DNA of 64,000 bases from [Synechococcus] sp. NIES-970 (GTDB lineage: Bacteria; Cyanobacteriota; Cyanobacteriia; Cyanobacteriales; MRBY01): the NCBI GenBank assembly GCA_002356215.1, contig AP017959.1, positions 1,054,001-1,118,000 on the forward strand, read 5' to 3'. Both the position numbers and the translations under genes were made by a program. Shown one piece after another: positions 37,261 through 46,263 of this stretch. Position 1 is the stretch's first letter. Every line of letters starts with the position of its first letter. Below the pieces are notes generated by a model that did no database searches, had not been told where the DNA came from, and saw nothing but the letters and a program-made list of their open reading frames with translations.

Positions 37261-37875
37261 ATGGGACTCATCTCTTCTGGCCAACTCCTTAAACAACTCC
37301 TCAGTCAGCCCGCCTGGTCGCACCAAAAACGTTTTGCTGCCGTTGCCCAGTGCTGGCAAGAGATCTTGCCCCAAAAAAGCCTCGCTAACAGTTTGCCAGT
37401 GCAGATTATCGACGATGTTCTCTGGATTGCCACCCCTAACCACACCTGGTCTCAGCACCTCAATCTCCAGCGCCGTCGTATTCTCCATCAACTGAACGCC
37501 CAGATTGACCCCCCCCTCAAAGAAATTCGTTTTTCTACGATTCACTGGCATCATAAGCCGGCCTATTCACCCCTAGCTGCTGACCCAAATTTGCCCCATC
37601 CCAGTCAAATTCCCTTATCTGAGACAATCCAGGCGATCGCCCCGTGCGACTCCCAAGACCCCGTCGCCGTCGTCCGACATTGGGCAGAAACCCAACAAAA
37701 AATGTTGGCAGGACTACCCCCCTGTCCCCGCTGCCATCGACCCACGCCCCCCGGAGAATTAACTCGCTGGCAGATGTGTACCTGTTGCATTGTGCAGGTT
37801 TGGCAAACAGAGCAGTCTGATTTCTGTCTTGGTTTACCCCCCACATACCCAGGGTCTGAAGCATCAACAGACTAG
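37261..37875 (+). CDS. DUF721/DciA-like protein with C-terminal zinc ribbon
   Basis: The first 100 residues follow the DUF721 pattern: WSHQKRFAAVAQCWQEILP, ANSLPVQIIDDVLWIATPNHTWSQHLNLQRRRIL. DciA proteins of this family load or assist the DnaB replicative helicase in many bacteria. A second part ends in a likely zinc ribbon: C155, C158 in CPRCHRPTPPGEL and C173, C175, C176 in MCTCC. 204 residues. Helicase-loader function is inferred from the family, not shown. Divergent from the J-domain gene. Confidence 0.72.
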   Translation: MGLISSGQLLKQLLSQPAWSHQKRFAAVAQCWQEILPQKSLANSLPVQIIDDVLWIATPNHTWSQHLNLQRRRILHQLNAQIDPPLKEIRFSTIHWHHKPAYSPLAADPNLPHPSQIPLSETIQAIAPCDSQDPVAVVRHWAETQQKMLAGLPPCPRCHRPTPPGELTRWQMCTCCIVQVWQTEQSDFCLGLPPTYPGSEASTD

Positions 37876-38219
37876 TCACCATCGACTAATGCTCTTGTTT
37901 TTTTAGCTTTTAACCCTTCGTTAATTTGATTTTTTAAAAAAAGATAAAAAACAACCTTTTGCTTAAAAAATGATCCCCGACCATAATGGTGTGTTTTTTA
38001 GGCAAATCTTGGAGGTTTTTCTGTATATATGCCTAGTAATTTTTATTGTTAAGAAATCGACATAACAAATGTAAAAAAAAACCAAACTTTATTTGTGTCC
38101 CGATCTTGGTTAACAGGGGATGCTTATTGCGTTCTAAGGTTTTTTGTCTCCCCGGGAGTCAGCACATAATGGAGACATTAATAAAAATCCGATGAAATTG
38201 TATTCTTTCAGGAGTATTT
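37876..38219. other. AT-rich spacer and leader of the Cys-rich gene
   Basis: 344 bases, AT-rich. It contains a 7-bp inverted repeat TGTCTCC/GGAGACA (38145-38177, 19-base loop) about 45 bases upstream of the next ATG, and AGGAG (38211-38215) as that gene's ribosome-binding site. A 31-codon ORF (37970-38065) with a hydrophobic C-terminal half occurs but has no ribosome-binding site. Confidence 0.4.
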
Positions 38220-38486
38220 ATGAAGCCGCCCAGTTGCTCAACTTCTACATGTAAGCATTGCCGCTACTTTCAGGCAGAAGGGCGTCGTGGCGGCATTTGT
38301 AAGCGTTTTGAGACCTTTGCTGCGGGAGATTGGACGAGCTGTGACTTTGCCCTACCGATTTTTGGCGAAGAATGGGAAGCTGCAACAGATCTAATACACC
38401 TCGAAAAGTCTTTTTCGTTGGAGTTCGCAACCCAAAAATCACCGACTACCATCACTGGCCACCAGTCAACCTATTCAGAAATTTAA
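38220..38486 (+). CDS. Small cysteine-rich cyanobacterial protein
   Basis: 88 residues. The first half holds five cysteines (6, 11, 14, 27, 41) in CKHCRYFQAEGRRGGICKRF and WTSCDFALPIF; the CxxC-x12-C-x13-C spacing suggests a zinc or iron-sulfur site. I recall similar small proteins across cyanobacteria without an assigned function. The second half is polar and variable. AGGAG 4-5 bases before the ATG and a GAAA-tetraloop terminator after it support a real, separately transcribed gene. Confidence 0.78.
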   Translation: MKPPSCSTSTCKHCRYFQAEGRRGGICKRFETFAAGDWTSCDFALPIFGEEWEAATDLIHLEKSFSLEFATQKSPTTITGHQSTYSEI

Positions 38487-38570
38487 GCGTGTTAATTGTG
38501 CAATTGTCTCTTTGCTCGCCTATCGTCACCTAAGACCAAAGAAAAACGATATTCAAATAGATCAAAGTTT

Positions 38571-38593
38571 GCATGGGAAACCGTGCTTTTTTT
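38571..38593 (+). terminator. GAAA-tetraloop terminator
   Basis: GCATGG, GAAA, CCGTGC (6 bp with one T-G pair) followed by seven T residues, 84 bases after the Cys-rich gene. Confidence 0.8.
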
Positions 38594-38894
38594 GTGGCCA
38601 TTAATTTGAAAAAAATTTCGAGGCGATCGCCCTTAGAATAACTAGATCACATAAAAAAATATGCCGGGCGACTGTAGAAACTTAATATTTTTTTAATAAA
38701 AAATCATAGTGAATGATGTAGTTAGTTATTTTTTCTGGAAAAGAAAAATAACTAGCTTAATTCCAAGCCAGAAAAAATCGACGTTAATCCCCAAAAATCG
38801 CTAAAATAAAGGCTATGGGGATCAGCACTGCAGCTCAGCAACTCGATTCGTTTTTCCCCACATCCCTAGTCGTTTTTCTAAGCTTCCCGTAACT
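38594..38894. other. AT-rich spacer with a long AT hairpin
   Basis: 301 bases without a convincing gene. It includes a 14-bp hairpin at 38720-38757. A 25-codon ORF (38815-38892) ends two bases before the next gene's ATG; it has only a weak AAAGG signal and may be part of the leader. Confidence 0.4.
38720..38757. repeat. 14-bp AT-rich inverted repeat
   Basis: AGTTAGTTATTTTT (38720-38733) pairs with AAAAATAACTAGCT (38744-38757) with one G-T pair, loop 10 bases. No T-run follows the stem, so it is not a standard terminator. Confidence 0.6.
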
Positions 38895-39158
38895 ATGCTC
38901 CAAGACAGTGCCTCCATCCGCTATTACCAACGCTTAACGGACGCCATGGTAGAACTGTGGCGCAGAGGTAGCCGCTATGAGGATATTCGCCAGTATATGG
39001 ATGGCTACATTGCTTGTCTCCACCATACGGGAGCCCTAGAGATTTATAAAATTCACCGTCTCGAAGAAGAAGTTTTTCGTTTCCTACGAGACCCGTCTAA
39101 CTTTGAAATCGCTTATCCCCAGACCCAAACTCAAACAGAAACAGACTTTTACTATTAA
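38895..39158 (+). CDS. DUF6761-type small cyanobacterial protein
   Basis: 87 residues, mostly helical and cytoplasmic: SIRYYQRLTDAMVELWRRGSRYEDIRQYMDGYIACLHHTGALEIYKIHRLEEEVFRFLRDPSNFE, a pattern I associate with cyanobacterial DUF6761. The C-terminus is a short Gln/Thr-rich tail (QTQTQTETD). Function is unknown. A strong terminator follows. Confidence 0.75.
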   Translation: MLQDSASIRYYQRLTDAMVELWRRGSRYEDIRQYMDGYIACLHHTGALEIYKIHRLEEEVFRFLRDPSNFEIAYPQTQTQTETDFYY

Positions 39159-39169
39159 ATAGAAATGCT

Positions 39170-39215
39170 AAAAGGGCCCCTAGATCTCCAATATTGGAAA
39201 TCTAGGGGCCTTTTT
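39170..39215. terminator. Strong, probably bidirectional terminator
   Basis: A 15-bp nearly perfect stem (AAAAGGCCCCTAGAT-type arms) with an A-run before and a T-run after, between the DUF6761 gene and the convergent grxD gene. Confidence 0.8.
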
Positions 39216-39336
39216 GAGGTTGCTAACTCACCCTAAGCAAGACATTGTGATGGGCAGGAAGCCCCATCTAAAACACACGCTATTTTTCTGGGTTCACTAG
39301 CACATGGAGATTCCCAGTGCCTAAAGGAAGCTTCCT

Positions 39337-39666
39337 TTAGGAGGCAAGGGCAACTTCCAGCATTTCGTGGAGTTCTCTGGAGTTGTACAGTTCGACCATA
39401 ATGTCAGAACCGCCGATAAACTCACCATTGACATAGACCTGGGGAATCGTCGGCCAGTTAGAGTAGTCCTTGATACCCTGGCGCACGTCATAGTCTTCGA
39501 GGACATCAAACGTAGCATAATCAACGCCAAGGCTATTGAGAATCTGAACAACGTTGTTGGAAAAGCCGCACTGGGGCATCAGCTTACTGCCCTTCATGAA
39601 AACAAAAATTTTGCTGCTGTTAACCAACTGGTCAATTTTTTCGCGGGTTTCAGGGGTTAAAGACAT
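39337..39666 (-). CDS. grxD: Monothiol glutaredoxin (Grx4/CGFS type)
   Basis: 109 residues with active site CGFS (C33) in MPQCGFSNNVV and the glutathione-binding WPTIPQVYV and GGSDI. CGFS glutaredoxins carry a shared [2Fe-2S] cluster and act with BolA proteins in iron sensing and cluster delivery. The bolA gene is 59 bases upstream on the same strand, so the pair is probably an operon. Confidence 0.95.
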   Translation of the reverse strand: MSLTPETREKIDQLVNSSKIFVFMKGSKLMPQCGFSNNVVQILNSLGVDYATFDVLEDYDVRQGIKDYSNWPTIPQVYVNGEFIGGSDIMVELYNSRELHEMLEVALAS

Positions 39667-39725
39667 GAATTTTCCTCGTGATCTAAGGTTGATATTTTGA
39701 GAGACAATGGTGCTGTCTGGACTAT

Positions 39726-39986
39726 CTAAATAGATTGGTCTGCTTCAGCCCACTTGTCTGGAGTAAATGTCCGTAGGGCCAAGGCATGGATTGCTTCTGT
39801 CGCTAAGTCTTCCTTGAGGGCAGCGTAAACCATTTGGTGCTGGCGCACCCGAGATTGCCCTGCAAAATCAGGAGAAACAACGGTGGCTTCGAGGTGATCG
39901 CCGCCACCAGTAAGATCCTTCACAAAAACTTGGGCTTCGGAAAGATGGGCTTCAATGGAGCTTTTGACTGCCGATAGGCTAACCAT
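39726..39986 (-). CDS. bolA: BolA-family protein
   Basis: 86 residues with the BolA fold pattern: [39 protein letters not shown] and [15 protein letters not shown]. The conserved RxxxHxxVY region supplies the cluster-ligand histidine. Probable partner of GrxD, encoded next. The C-terminus with HALAL(R/K)T is typical of the BolA2-like type. Confidence 0.93.
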   Translation of the reverse strand: MVSLSAVKSSIEAHLSEAQVFVKDLTGGGDHLEATVVSPDFAGQSRVRQHQMVYAALKEDLATEAIHALALRTFTPDKWAEADQSI

Positions 39987-40106
39987 AGGTATCTGTTTTG
40001 AATAAATCTTAGATGTAAGCAGGAATATTCAGACTATTGTATCTTTAGTTTTTCTTTCTTCTGGGGATTACCCGGCAAATTGGGTCTAGTTCAATCCCTA
40101 AGACCC

Positions 40107-40799
40107 TCAGCCAGCGATCGCCAACTCTGCTTGAATTTTTTGCCAAGCAACTTGGGGATCCGCCGCCTGGGTGATCGGTCGCCCAATAACCAAGTGATTG
40201 GCACCCTGTTGAAGGGCTTGGTGGGGGGTCATGACCCGCTGTTGATCTCCGGCCTGGGCCCAGGTGGGGCGGACTCCCGGACAAACCAAAGTGAACTCTT
40301 CACCGCAACATTGCCGCAACATTGCCACTTCTTGGGGAGAACACACCGCCCCATCTAAACCAACCCCTTGAGCTAGTTTTGCCATATGTTGGGCAAAGGC
40401 CTCAAGGGAAAGATTAACCTGGAGTTCCTCTTTGAGTTGGGTAGAGCTAATGCTGGTCAGTACTGTAATCGCGATGAGTTTAGTGGGCGAATCACCTAAA
40501 GCTTCTTTGGCAGCAGTGAGAGCAACTTGGCCCGCTGCCCCATGGATCGTCAATAAATCGACTCCATAGCCGCGGGCAGAACGGCATGCCCCAGCGACAG
40601 TGTTGGGGATATCATGAAATTTGAGGTCAAGGAAGATACGTTTGCCTTGATCTTTGAGATAGCGCAAAATATCTGGCCCAGTGGCGACAAAGAGCTCTAA
40701 ACCGACTTTCCAAAAAGTGACTTCCGGTAAGGTTTCTACGAGGGCGATCGCCGTCGGGAGATCCGGGACATCCAGAGGCACAATCACAGTATCTTGCAT
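40107..40799 (-). CDS. pyrF: Orotidine-5'-phosphate decarboxylase
   Basis: The last step of UMP synthesis. The catalytic signature [10 protein letters not shown] contains D58, K60 and D63; GVDLLTIHG and CPGVRP-type phosphate-binding regions follow. 230 residues, ATG start. Divergent from chlG over about 200 bp. Confidence 0.96.
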   Translation of the reverse strand: MQDTVIVPLDVPDLPTAIALVETLPEVTFWKVGLELFVATGPDILRYLKDQGKRIFLDLKFHDIPNTVAGACRSARGYGVDLLTIHGAAGQVALTAAKEALGDSPTKLIAITVLTSISSTQLKEELQVNLSLEAFAQHMAKLAQGVGLDGAVCSPQEVAMLRQCCGEEFTLVCPGVRPTWAQAGDQQRVMTPHQALQQGANHLVIGRPITQAADPQVAWQKIQAELAIAG

Positions 40800-41006
40800 G
40801 GGCTTTGGGGTGATTTCAATTCCGTTGATTTAGGTTGTTTCCCAGCATAACGGTGTTTTGTTCTTTTTTAATCAGTTAACCCCTGGGCACAAATCCTGTC
40901 GGGGAGCTGGGTTAAAATGAACCCTCTGAGGCGCGAGATGCCAAATTGATCCCAGTTTTTGGGCCAGTTACTTTCTTTACTTGAAAAAAAATTTACCCGA
41001 ATCACC

Positions 41007-42008
41007 ATGACAGAAACGCCTAATCCAGATGCAACACCGCTCACCCCAACGGATGAGCAAGGGTCTAAAACTCGCCAACTTTTGGGGATGAAGGGGGCCG
41101 CCGGCGGGGAAACTTCCATCTGGAAAATTCGCCTCCAGTTGATGAAACCAATTACCTGGATCCCGCTCATTTGGGGGGTCATCTGCGGGGCTGCTTCCTC
41201 CGGCGGCTATGTGTGGGGAGTCGAAGATTTCCTCAAGGCCATAACGTGCATGCTCCTGTCTGGCCCTCTGCTAACGGGCTATACCCAAACCCTCAATGAC
41301 TTCTATGACCGGGAAATCGATGCGATCAATGAACCCTACAGACCGATTCCCTCGGGGGCGATTTCTGTGCCCCAGGTGGTGACCCAAATTTTAGTGCTCT
41401 TAGGGACGGGGATCGGCTTGAGTTACCTGTTAGATCTTTGGGCAGGTCATGACTTTCCCATTATGTTGGTGCTGACGGTAGGCGGTTGTTTTATTGCCTA
41501 CATCTATTCGGCGCCTCCCTTGAAACTGAAACAAAATGGCTGGCTCGGGAACTACGCTTTGGGAGCAAGCTACATTGCACTTCCTTGGTGGGCCGGTCAT
41601 GCGCTGTTTGGTACTTTAACGCCGACGGTAATGGTTGTGACCTTGATTTATAGCTTCGCAGGTCTTGGGATCGCCGTTGTGAATGATTTTAAAAGTGTGG
41701 AAGGCGATCGCCAATTAGGTTTGAAGTCTCTGCCCGTAATGTTTGGGGTTAGCACAGCTGCTTGGATTTGTGTCTTGATGATCGATATTTTCCAAGTGGG
41801 AATTGCTGGCTATCTCATCAGCATTCACCAACAGTTATACGCAACAATTTTGCTCCTTTTTGTGATTCCCCAGATTACTTTCCAAGATATGTATTTTCTG
41901 CGGGATCCGCTCAAAAATGATGTGAAATACCAAGCCAGCGCCCAGCCTTTTTTGGTGTTGGGGATGTTAGTGGCAGGTCTAGCTATGGGCCATGCAGGGA
42001 TTTCCTAG
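41007..42008 (+). CDS. chlG: Chlorophyll synthase (chlorophyllide geranylgeranyl/phytyl transferase)
   Basis: A UbiA-family prenyltransferase that attaches the phytyl or geranylgeranyl tail to chlorophyllide, the last step of chlorophyll synthesis in the thylakoid. The substrate-binding motif NDFYDREID lies at 97-105 and the second aspartate motif NDFKSVEGD near 230. Eight or so membrane segments. From the ATG at 41007 it has 333 residues; the family starts MTET-type, so the upstream TTG at 40959 is not used. In other cyanobacteria ChlG forms a complex with an HLIP. Confidence 0.95.
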   Translation: MTETPNPDATPLTPTDEQGSKTRQLLGMKGAAGGETSIWKIRLQLMKPITWIPLIWGVICGAASSGGYVWGVEDFLKAITCMLLSGPLLTGYTQTLNDFYDREIDAINEPYRPIPSGAISVPQVVTQILVLLGTGIGLSYLLDLWAGHDFPIMLVLTVGGCFIAYIYSAPPLKLKQNGWLGNYALGASYIALPWWAGHALFGTLTPTVMVVTLIYSFAGLGIAVVNDFKSVEGDRQLGLKSLPVMFGVSTAAWICVLMIDIFQVGIAGYLISIHQQLYATILLLFVIPQITFQDMYFLRDPLKNDVKYQASAQPFLVLGMLVAGLAMGHAGIS

Positions 42009-42084
42009 GCCGTGATGACGGCTACTGGTGCGCGCTCGTGAGCCTATTTCGAATATTGAACAAGGACTTCTGAAGCTACCTTTC

Positions 42085-42123
42085 CCTCCCTGGGTCATGA
42101 TGATGTTGGGGAGGATTTTTTTT
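42085..42123 (+). terminator. Terminator of chlG
   Basis: CCTCCC (42085-42090) and GGGAGG (42109-42114) with an 18-base loop, then a run of eight T residues. Confidence 0.65.
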
Positions 42124-42271
42124 GATCCTGGGCTCAAGGGAGAAATTTTTTGTTATCTTGTGTGTAACAATTTGCAATACATAAACTTTTTTTAGCTTTC
42201 CTTTAAGATTTTATTACGATCTATTTTCTGCTCGCTCTTTAGCTTTGCGATCACCAAGGATCGCCTTCGCC

Positions 42272-42961
42272 ATGACTTCTACTCTGTCAGTTTCAAGTGC
42301 GGCTCAAGATCTGCAAGCGCTCAAAAAGGCCTGGCGTAGTCTAACGGCAACCAGTTGCCCCACCCAGTACAACTTCCACATGCATTCGGTTTGTTCTGAC
42401 GGTCAGCTTACCCCCACAGAAATTGTCGACCAGGCGATCGCCATCGGTCTCCAAGGTCTCGCCCTCACCGACCACCACACCGTCAGCGGCTATTACCAGG
42501 CCCAAGCCTATCTCGACAGCCAACGCCGCCACGGACTTCAATCGCTTCCCCACCTCTGGACAGGCATCGAAATTAACGGCATCCTCCTAGAAACCACCAT
42601 CCATATCTTGGCCTATGGCTTCGAACCGGATCATCCTGCCCTCATGGATTATCGACAACAACTGATCCCCGGAGGCGACCGCGCAGCGGCGGCAGCGATT
42701 ATTGAAGCGATCCATGCAGCGGGGGGACTCGCTGTCTTGGCTCACCCAGCCCGTTACCGCCGCCCTGCTACCGAACTCATTCCGGCAGCAGCGGCCCTAG
42801 GCATCGATGGGGTAGAAGCCTACTATGCCTATGAAAATCCGAAACCTTGGGTGCCGAGCCCAAAACACACCGAAATCGTGACTCATCTGGGCCGGGATCA
42901 TAACCTCTGGCTAACCTGCGGCACTGATACCCATGGCCGTAACCTCCAACATCGCCTCTAG
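42272..42961 (+). CDS. PHP-domain phosphoesterase
   Basis: 229 residues with the PHP metal motifs: HMHSVCSDG (H36, H38, D43), LALTDHHTVSGY, GIEIN, VLAHPARYR and a C-terminal CGTDTHG. PHP proteins of this kind hydrolyse phosphoesters such as 3',5'-nucleoside bisphosphates or histidinol phosphate; the substrate is unknown. The ATG at 42272 follows AAGGA; the frame also extends to a TTG at 42245. Ends with LQHRL before a 250-bp spacer to purF. Confidence 0.85.
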   Translation: MTSTLSVSSAAQDLQALKKAWRSLTATSCPTQYNFHMHSVCSDGQLTPTEIVDQAIAIGLQGLALTDHHTVSGYYQAQAYLDSQRRHGLQSLPHLWTGIEINGILLETTIHILAYGFEPDHPALMDYRQQLIPGGDRAAAAAIIEAIHAAGGLAVLAHPARYRRPATELIPAAAALGIDGVEAYYAYENPKPWVPSPKHTEIVTHLGRDHNLWLTCGTDTHGRNLQHRL

Positions 42962-43213
42962 GGCCAGTCCCTAAAAATTAATCGCCGCTTAACAAATTTC
43001 TGGCTTAAAATAAACTAACCTAGGAAACATTTTTACAAATTGACCCCGCTGATCTATTGTTACTCGATTTAACACGAGATTAAGTGGGGTTAAGGTGTTT
43101 ATAAATTTTCGCGCCCATGGCGATCGCCGCCGTGGTATTGTAGCCAGCGTAAATTGTTCATATCTAAAATTCCCCTTCTTTCTTCCCCCGCAATTAGGAG
43201 TGCAACCTGTAGG

Positions 43214-44683
43214 ATGACTGTCCCTCAACCTGTCTATGCCAATGATCACCCCGATAAACCCAAGGAATACTGTGGTGTTTTCGGGATCTACGCCCCGACG
43301 GAAGAGGTGGCAAAGCTCGCATATTTCGGCCTCTTTGCGCTGCAGCATCGGGGTCAAGAATCCGCAGGGATCGCCACGTTTGATCACACCCAAACTCATA
43401 TTCACAAAGGCATGGGCCTTGTTTCTCAAGTTTTTAGTGAAGACAAGCTGAAGGAACTCCCTGGGGTGTGGGCCGTGGGTCACAATCGCTACTCCACTAC
43501 GGGCTCTAGCCACCAATGCAATGCCCAGCCTGCCCTCGAAGAAACTCGCCTTGGCACCTTAGCCCTCGCCCATAACGGTAATTTAGTGAATACCGTTGAA
43601 CTCAAAGAAAAATTGCTTTCCCTAGCCTCTGACTTAGATTTTCAGACGACTACTGACTCGGAAATGATCGCCAAGGCGATCGCCATTTATGTAAACCAGG
43701 GCAAAGATTGGACAACCGCGGCCATTGATGCTTTCAATCTTTGTTCCGGTGCTTATAGTCTCGTCATTGGTACCCCCGAAGGTTTGATCGGTGCGCGGGA
43801 TCCCCAAGGCGTTCGTCCCCTCGTCATTGGCACCTTTCAGGAAGAAGACGGTACAACCCGTTATGCCCTTGCTTCCGAAACCTGTGCCCTCGATATCATT
43901 GGGGCAGATTATGTGCGAGATGTGGAACCCGGAGAAATGGTCTGGATCACCGAATCAGGTTTAACAGCCCAACAATGGGCGGCAAAACCCGACCGGAAAC
44001 TCTGCGTCTTTGAGATGATCTACTTTGCTCGTCCCGATAGCATTGTCCATGACGAAACTCTTTTCAGCTATCGCCTCCGGTTAGGGGCTCAACTGGCGAA
44101 AGAATCTAATATCGAAGCAGACCTTGTGATGGGCGTTCCCGATTCTGGTATTCCGGCGGCGATCGGCTTTTCTCGCGCTTCTGGTATTCCCTATGGCGAA
44201 GGATTGATCAAAAACCGTTATGTGGGCCGCACTTTCATTCAACCCACCCAGCATATGCGGGAAGTGGGGATCCGGATGAAGCTCAATCCCCTTAAAGACG
44301 TTCTCCAGGGCAAACGCATCGTGATTGTCGATGATTCCATTGTGCGAGGAACCACCAGTCGTAAAATTGTCCGTGCTCTCCGACAAGCAGGGGCAGCGGA
44401 AGTACACATGTGTATCTCTTCGCCCCCAGTGACTCATCCCTGTTTCTATGGCATCGACACCGATAGTCAAGATCAACTGATTGCTGCCACAAAATCCCAA
44501 GCGGAGATCGCTGCCCAAATTGAGGTAGATTCCCTCACTTATCTAAGTAAAGAAGGCATGCTCGATGTGACCAATGAGCGCACTTCTAGCTTCTGTACCG
44601 CTTGCTTTGATGGTAACTATCCCATTGAAATTCCCGACGCGATCAAGTCATCTAAGCTAATGTTAGAGAAAGTCACTGTCTAA
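43214..44683 (+). CDS. purF: Amidophosphoribosyltransferase
   Basis: The first committed step of purine synthesis, making 5-phosphoribosylamine. A 19-residue propeptide precedes the catalytic Cys20 (CGVFGIYAP) of the glutamine amidotransferase domain; NGNLVN and TTDSEMIAK follow. The PRPP-binding loop is IVIVDDSIVRGTTS. Cysteines for a Bacillus-type [4Fe-4S] cluster are present in CVFEMIYF and FCTACF. 489 residues from ATG 43214. A metallopeptidase gene follows after 42 bases. Confidence 0.96.
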   Translation: MTVPQPVYANDHPDKPKEYCGVFGIYAPTEEVAKLAYFGLFALQHRGQESAGIATFDHTQTHIHKGMGLVSQVFSEDKLKELPGVWAVGHNRYSTTGSSHQCNAQPALEETRLGTLALAHNGNLVNTVELKEKLLSLASDLDFQTTTDSEMIAKAIAIYVNQGKDWTTAAIDAFNLCSGAYSLVIGTPEGLIGARDPQGVRPLVIGTFQEEDGTTRYALASETCALDIIGADYVRDVEPGEMVWITESGLTAQQWAAKPDRKLCVFEMIYFARPDSIVHDETLFSYRLRLGAQLAKESNIEADLVMGVPDSGIPAAIGFSRASGIPYGEGLIKNRYVGRTFIQPTQHMREVGIRMKLNPLKDVLQGKRIVIVDDSIVRGTTSRKIVRALRQAGAAEVHMCISSPPVTHPCFYGIDTDSQDQLIAATKSQAEIAAQIEVDSLTYLSKEGMLDVTNERTSSFCTACFDGNYPIEIPDAIKSSKLMLEKVTV

Positions 44684-44725
44684 CAACGCCGTTCTCCTGG
44701 GTTGAGGGCGGTACAGGAAAAAGCA

Positions 44726-45685
44726 ATGCCTACCTATCCCGGAATTTCTAGCGAAGCCTTTCGTCATCCCCTCGATCGCCAGGCCGAAGAAGCCCTCCGT
44801 AATCTCCCCGGATTCAAACTGCTGGCCAGTCGTTTTGTGGAATATATCTACGAGCGACCCCAGCAGGTTTTTTTGATGGGGAACAATATCAAGGCGGGGC
44901 CGCGCCAATATTCCACCCTCTATGGCATTTTTCGGGAATGTGTCCGCGATCTCGATATTTCCCTAGAACCGGCTCTTTACGTAAACCAAAACCCGATGGT
45001 GAATAGCTATGCCCTCGGCCACGAAAATCCTTATATTGTGGTGAATACAGGTCTGATGGATCTCCTCGATGAAGCGGAGCTACGGACAGTGATGGCCCAT
45101 GAATTAGGGCATATCAAATGTGACCACACGACCTTGATTCAGATGGCGATGTGGGCCATGGGAGCAGCTTCTTTTGTTGGGGAAATTACCTTGGGCCTTG
45201 GTAATGTGATCACAACGGGTTTACTCTATGCCTTTTATGAGTGGCGACGAAAAGCAGAGCTATCAGCAGACCGGGCTGCCCTTCTGGTCATGGATGACCT
45301 CAACCCGATTCTTCAGACGATGATGAAGCTGGCGGGGGGTAGTAACAAATACAGCCATGAATTGAGCTTATCTGAATTTACCCAACAGTCCGAAAATTAC
45401 GATGCTTTAGACCAAGATCAACTGAATCAGATTTATAAATTTCTGATTTATAACGGCAGCAATGGGACATTTTTGAGCCATCCTTTTCCAGTGGAGCGGC
45501 TAAGTTTTATTAAAAACTGGGAAGCTTCTGCAGAATACCAACAGATTAAGCAGGGTCATTATGATCAAGCTGGGACTGGGTCTGTAGATGTGGCTGTCGA
45601 AAATGAAGATACAGTAGAAAGTTTGCGTCGCCAAATTGAAGCATTAAAGGCAGAAATTAGACAAGCTCAGAATAAAGCCCCATAG
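44726..45685 (+). CDS. M48-family metallopeptidase
   Basis: 319 residues with the zinc site HELGH (125-129) followed by a downstream glutamate in KAELSADRAAL. The upstream WYVNQNPMVNSYALGHENPYIVVNTGL-type region is typical of HtpX/Ste24-like peptidases. One or two weak hydrophobic segments near 138-165 suggest membrane association. The tail (about 285-319) is a charged coiled-coil. ATG 44726 with AGGAAA upstream. Possible co-transcription with purF. Confidence 0.88.
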   Translation: MPTYPGISSEAFRHPLDRQAEEALRNLPGFKLLASRFVEYIYERPQQVFLMGNNIKAGPRQYSTLYGIFRECVRDLDISLEPALYVNQNPMVNSYALGHENPYIVVNTGLMDLLDEAELRTVMAHELGHIKCDHTTLIQMAMWAMGAASFVGEITLGLGNVITTGLLYAFYEWRRKAELSADRAALLVMDDLNPILQTMMKLAGGSNKYSHELSLSEFTQQSENYDALDQDQLNQIYKFLIYNGSNGTFLSHPFPVERLSFIKNWEASAEYQQIKQGHYDQAGTGSVDVAVENEDTVESLRRQIEALKAEIRQAQNKAP

Positions 45686-45932
45686 GAAAAGCTTGAATGT
45701 CATTGCAAGATCATATGCTCACAAGTGTTGCTTAAATTGGCATGGAGTGGGCATATGGCCTACTGTGTAGAAATTTTAGGGCGTAGAAGTGCCTGCATTA
45801 CGTCGGGAATTCTTGCTAAACTTCATATTACTTCCCTAAATTTTCTTTTGTGAATGAGACGTGGGATTTCAGCTTGTTTGAAATTGTTGTACATTCTCAT
45901 GGGTCTTCCGTTGTGGGGAAAAGTGGAAAGAG

Positions 45933-46190
45933 ATGAATTTTGAAATGTTAGATGATGTCACTGTTGACCGTGTGATTGAAATGGCATGGGAAGATCGCAC
46001 AACTTTTGAGGCGATTGAGATGCAATTTGGTCTTCAGGAAAAGGAAGTGATTCAGATCATGCGCCGTTATATGAAGCGTTCTAGTTTTAAGATGTGGCGC
46101 AAGCGGGTGGCAGGTCGCAAGACGAAGCATGTTCAAAGGCGTGATTTTCTGGAAGGACGATTTCGATCGCCTAACCAAAAAGGTTCATAA
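45933..46190 (+). CDS. TIGR03643 family small protein
   Basis: 85 residues, basic: VDRVIEMAWEDRTTFEAIEMQFGLQEKEVIQIMRRYMKRSSFKMWRKRVAGRKTKH. The pattern matches TIGR03643, a small helix-turn-helix-like family of unknown function. AAAGAG precedes the ATG at 45933; a second in-frame ATG is four codons on. A long 247-bp spacer precedes it. Confidence 0.85.
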   Translation: MNFEMLDDVTVDRVIEMAWEDRTTFEAIEMQFGLQEKEVIQIMRRYMKRSSFKMWRKRVAGRKTKHVQRRDFLEGRFRSPNQKGS

Positions 46191-46263
46191 TTGTAGCCAA
46201 AACTTTAACCCGCTATTCCATTAGGTGGTTAAGGTTTAAGGCAAACGATATGGCCGCAAGAAA

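Noticed and set aside
37970-38065. 31-codon hydrophobic ORF
   Set aside because: No Shine-Dalgarno site and AT-rich composition; likely chance.
40967-40983. HLR1 site upstream of chlG
   Set aside because: GTTACTTT-C-TTTACTTG has a one-base spacer and a mismatch in each unit, so it does not fit the HLR1 pattern.
43000-43516. 175-codon minus ORF before purF
   Set aside because: Antisense to the purF N-terminal domain; no family support.
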